DNA of 6,184 bases from Tardiphaga sp. (GTDB lineage: Bacteria > Pseudomonadota > Alphaproteobacteria > Rhizobiales > Xanthobacteraceae): NCBI GenBank assembly GCA_028290765.1, contig JAQGJF010000274.1:1-6184 (forward strand), given 5' to 3'. Below, piece by piece: positions 6,108-6,184 of the stretch. Both the position numbers and the translations under genes were made by a program. Position 1 is the first letter of the stretch. The number at the start of each line of letters is the position of its first letter. The notes beneath the pieces were generated by a model. It was not told where the DNA came from, ran no database searches, and worked only from the letters and a program-made list of their open reading frames with translations.

Positions 6108-6184
6108 ATGCGTATACGCTTGCTGGGAACCGGAACTCCGAAACCTTCGCTGAAGAGGATGTGCTCGGGGCATCTCGTCGAAAT
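6108..6184 (+). CDS. Metallo-beta-lactamase-fold hydrolase (3' partial, first 25 codons)
   Basis: From ATG 6108 the frame reads MRIRLLGTGTPKPSLKRMC and then 'SGHLVE', open to the window end. The 'LLGTGTP.PS..R' opening is the first strand and glycine turn of metallo-beta-lactamase-fold proteins of the RNase Z-like branch; the metal-binding HxHxDH motif would lie further on and cannot be checked. An AAGGA at 6093-6097 lies 10 nt upstream. The gene starts 28 bp after the permease stop on the same strand, so it is probably in the same operon. That would suggest an enzyme acting on the imported compound, but this is inference. Function beyond the fold is unknown. Confidence 0.75.
   Translation, partial: MRIRLLGTGTPKPSLKRMCSGHLVE

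Overview
The window looks like chromosomal DNA of a high-GC alphaproteobacterium, most likely Bradyrhizobium or a close relative. The pointers are strongly GC-biased third codon positions, ABC importer genes typical of Rhizobiales, and an intergenic palindrome of the 'gtcattgcgag ... gaagcaatccag / ctggattgcttc' kind that I associate with Bradyrhizobiaceae genomes. The genus call is inference, because the sequence carries no taxonomic marker gene.

Left part (1-2953, + strand): the end of a sugar-type (CUT2, ribose/xylose-like) ABC import operon. It holds the C-terminal half of a double-cassette ATPase, a BPD_transp_2 permease 3 bp downstream and, after a 115-bp gap containing a strong GC hairpin, a periplasmic sugar-binding protein with a signal peptide. 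These three make a complete importer in the order ATPase, permease, binding protein.

Middle part (2954-4344): no intact gene. A palindromic intergenic repeat (about 3009-3117) follows the importer. Then come three gene remnants. The first is a MarR-type regulator on the - strand that has lost its N-terminus. The second is the C-terminal third of an intradiol ring-cleavage dioxygenase (hydroxyquinol/catechol 1,2-dioxygenase type) on the + strand that has lost everything upstream of its last iron-ligand region. The third is a broken folD (methylene-tetrahydrofolate dehydrogenase/cyclohydrolase) on the - strand, with an internal deletion, a frame change and a stop. The MarR and dioxygenase pieces meet head to head at about 3600. 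A deletion that removed a shared divergent promoter and both 5' ends would produce this arrangement, so the area reads as the scar of a former aromatic-degradation / one-carbon locus.

Right part (4345-6184, + strand): the start of a second, unrelated ABC import operon of the nitrate/taurine (NitT/TauT) family. It holds an ATPase, a permease overlapping it by 8 bp, and the first 25 codons of a metallo-beta-lactamase-fold protein. The binding protein of this system is not in the window and may lie downstream. An AT-rich stretch with a repeated CTATAG element two helical turns apart lies upstream and may be its promoter/operator.

No tRNA, rRNA, CRISPR array, insertion sequence or phage gene was seen. 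I found no clearly new biological system. The most informative feature is the three-gene decay zone between the two importers.
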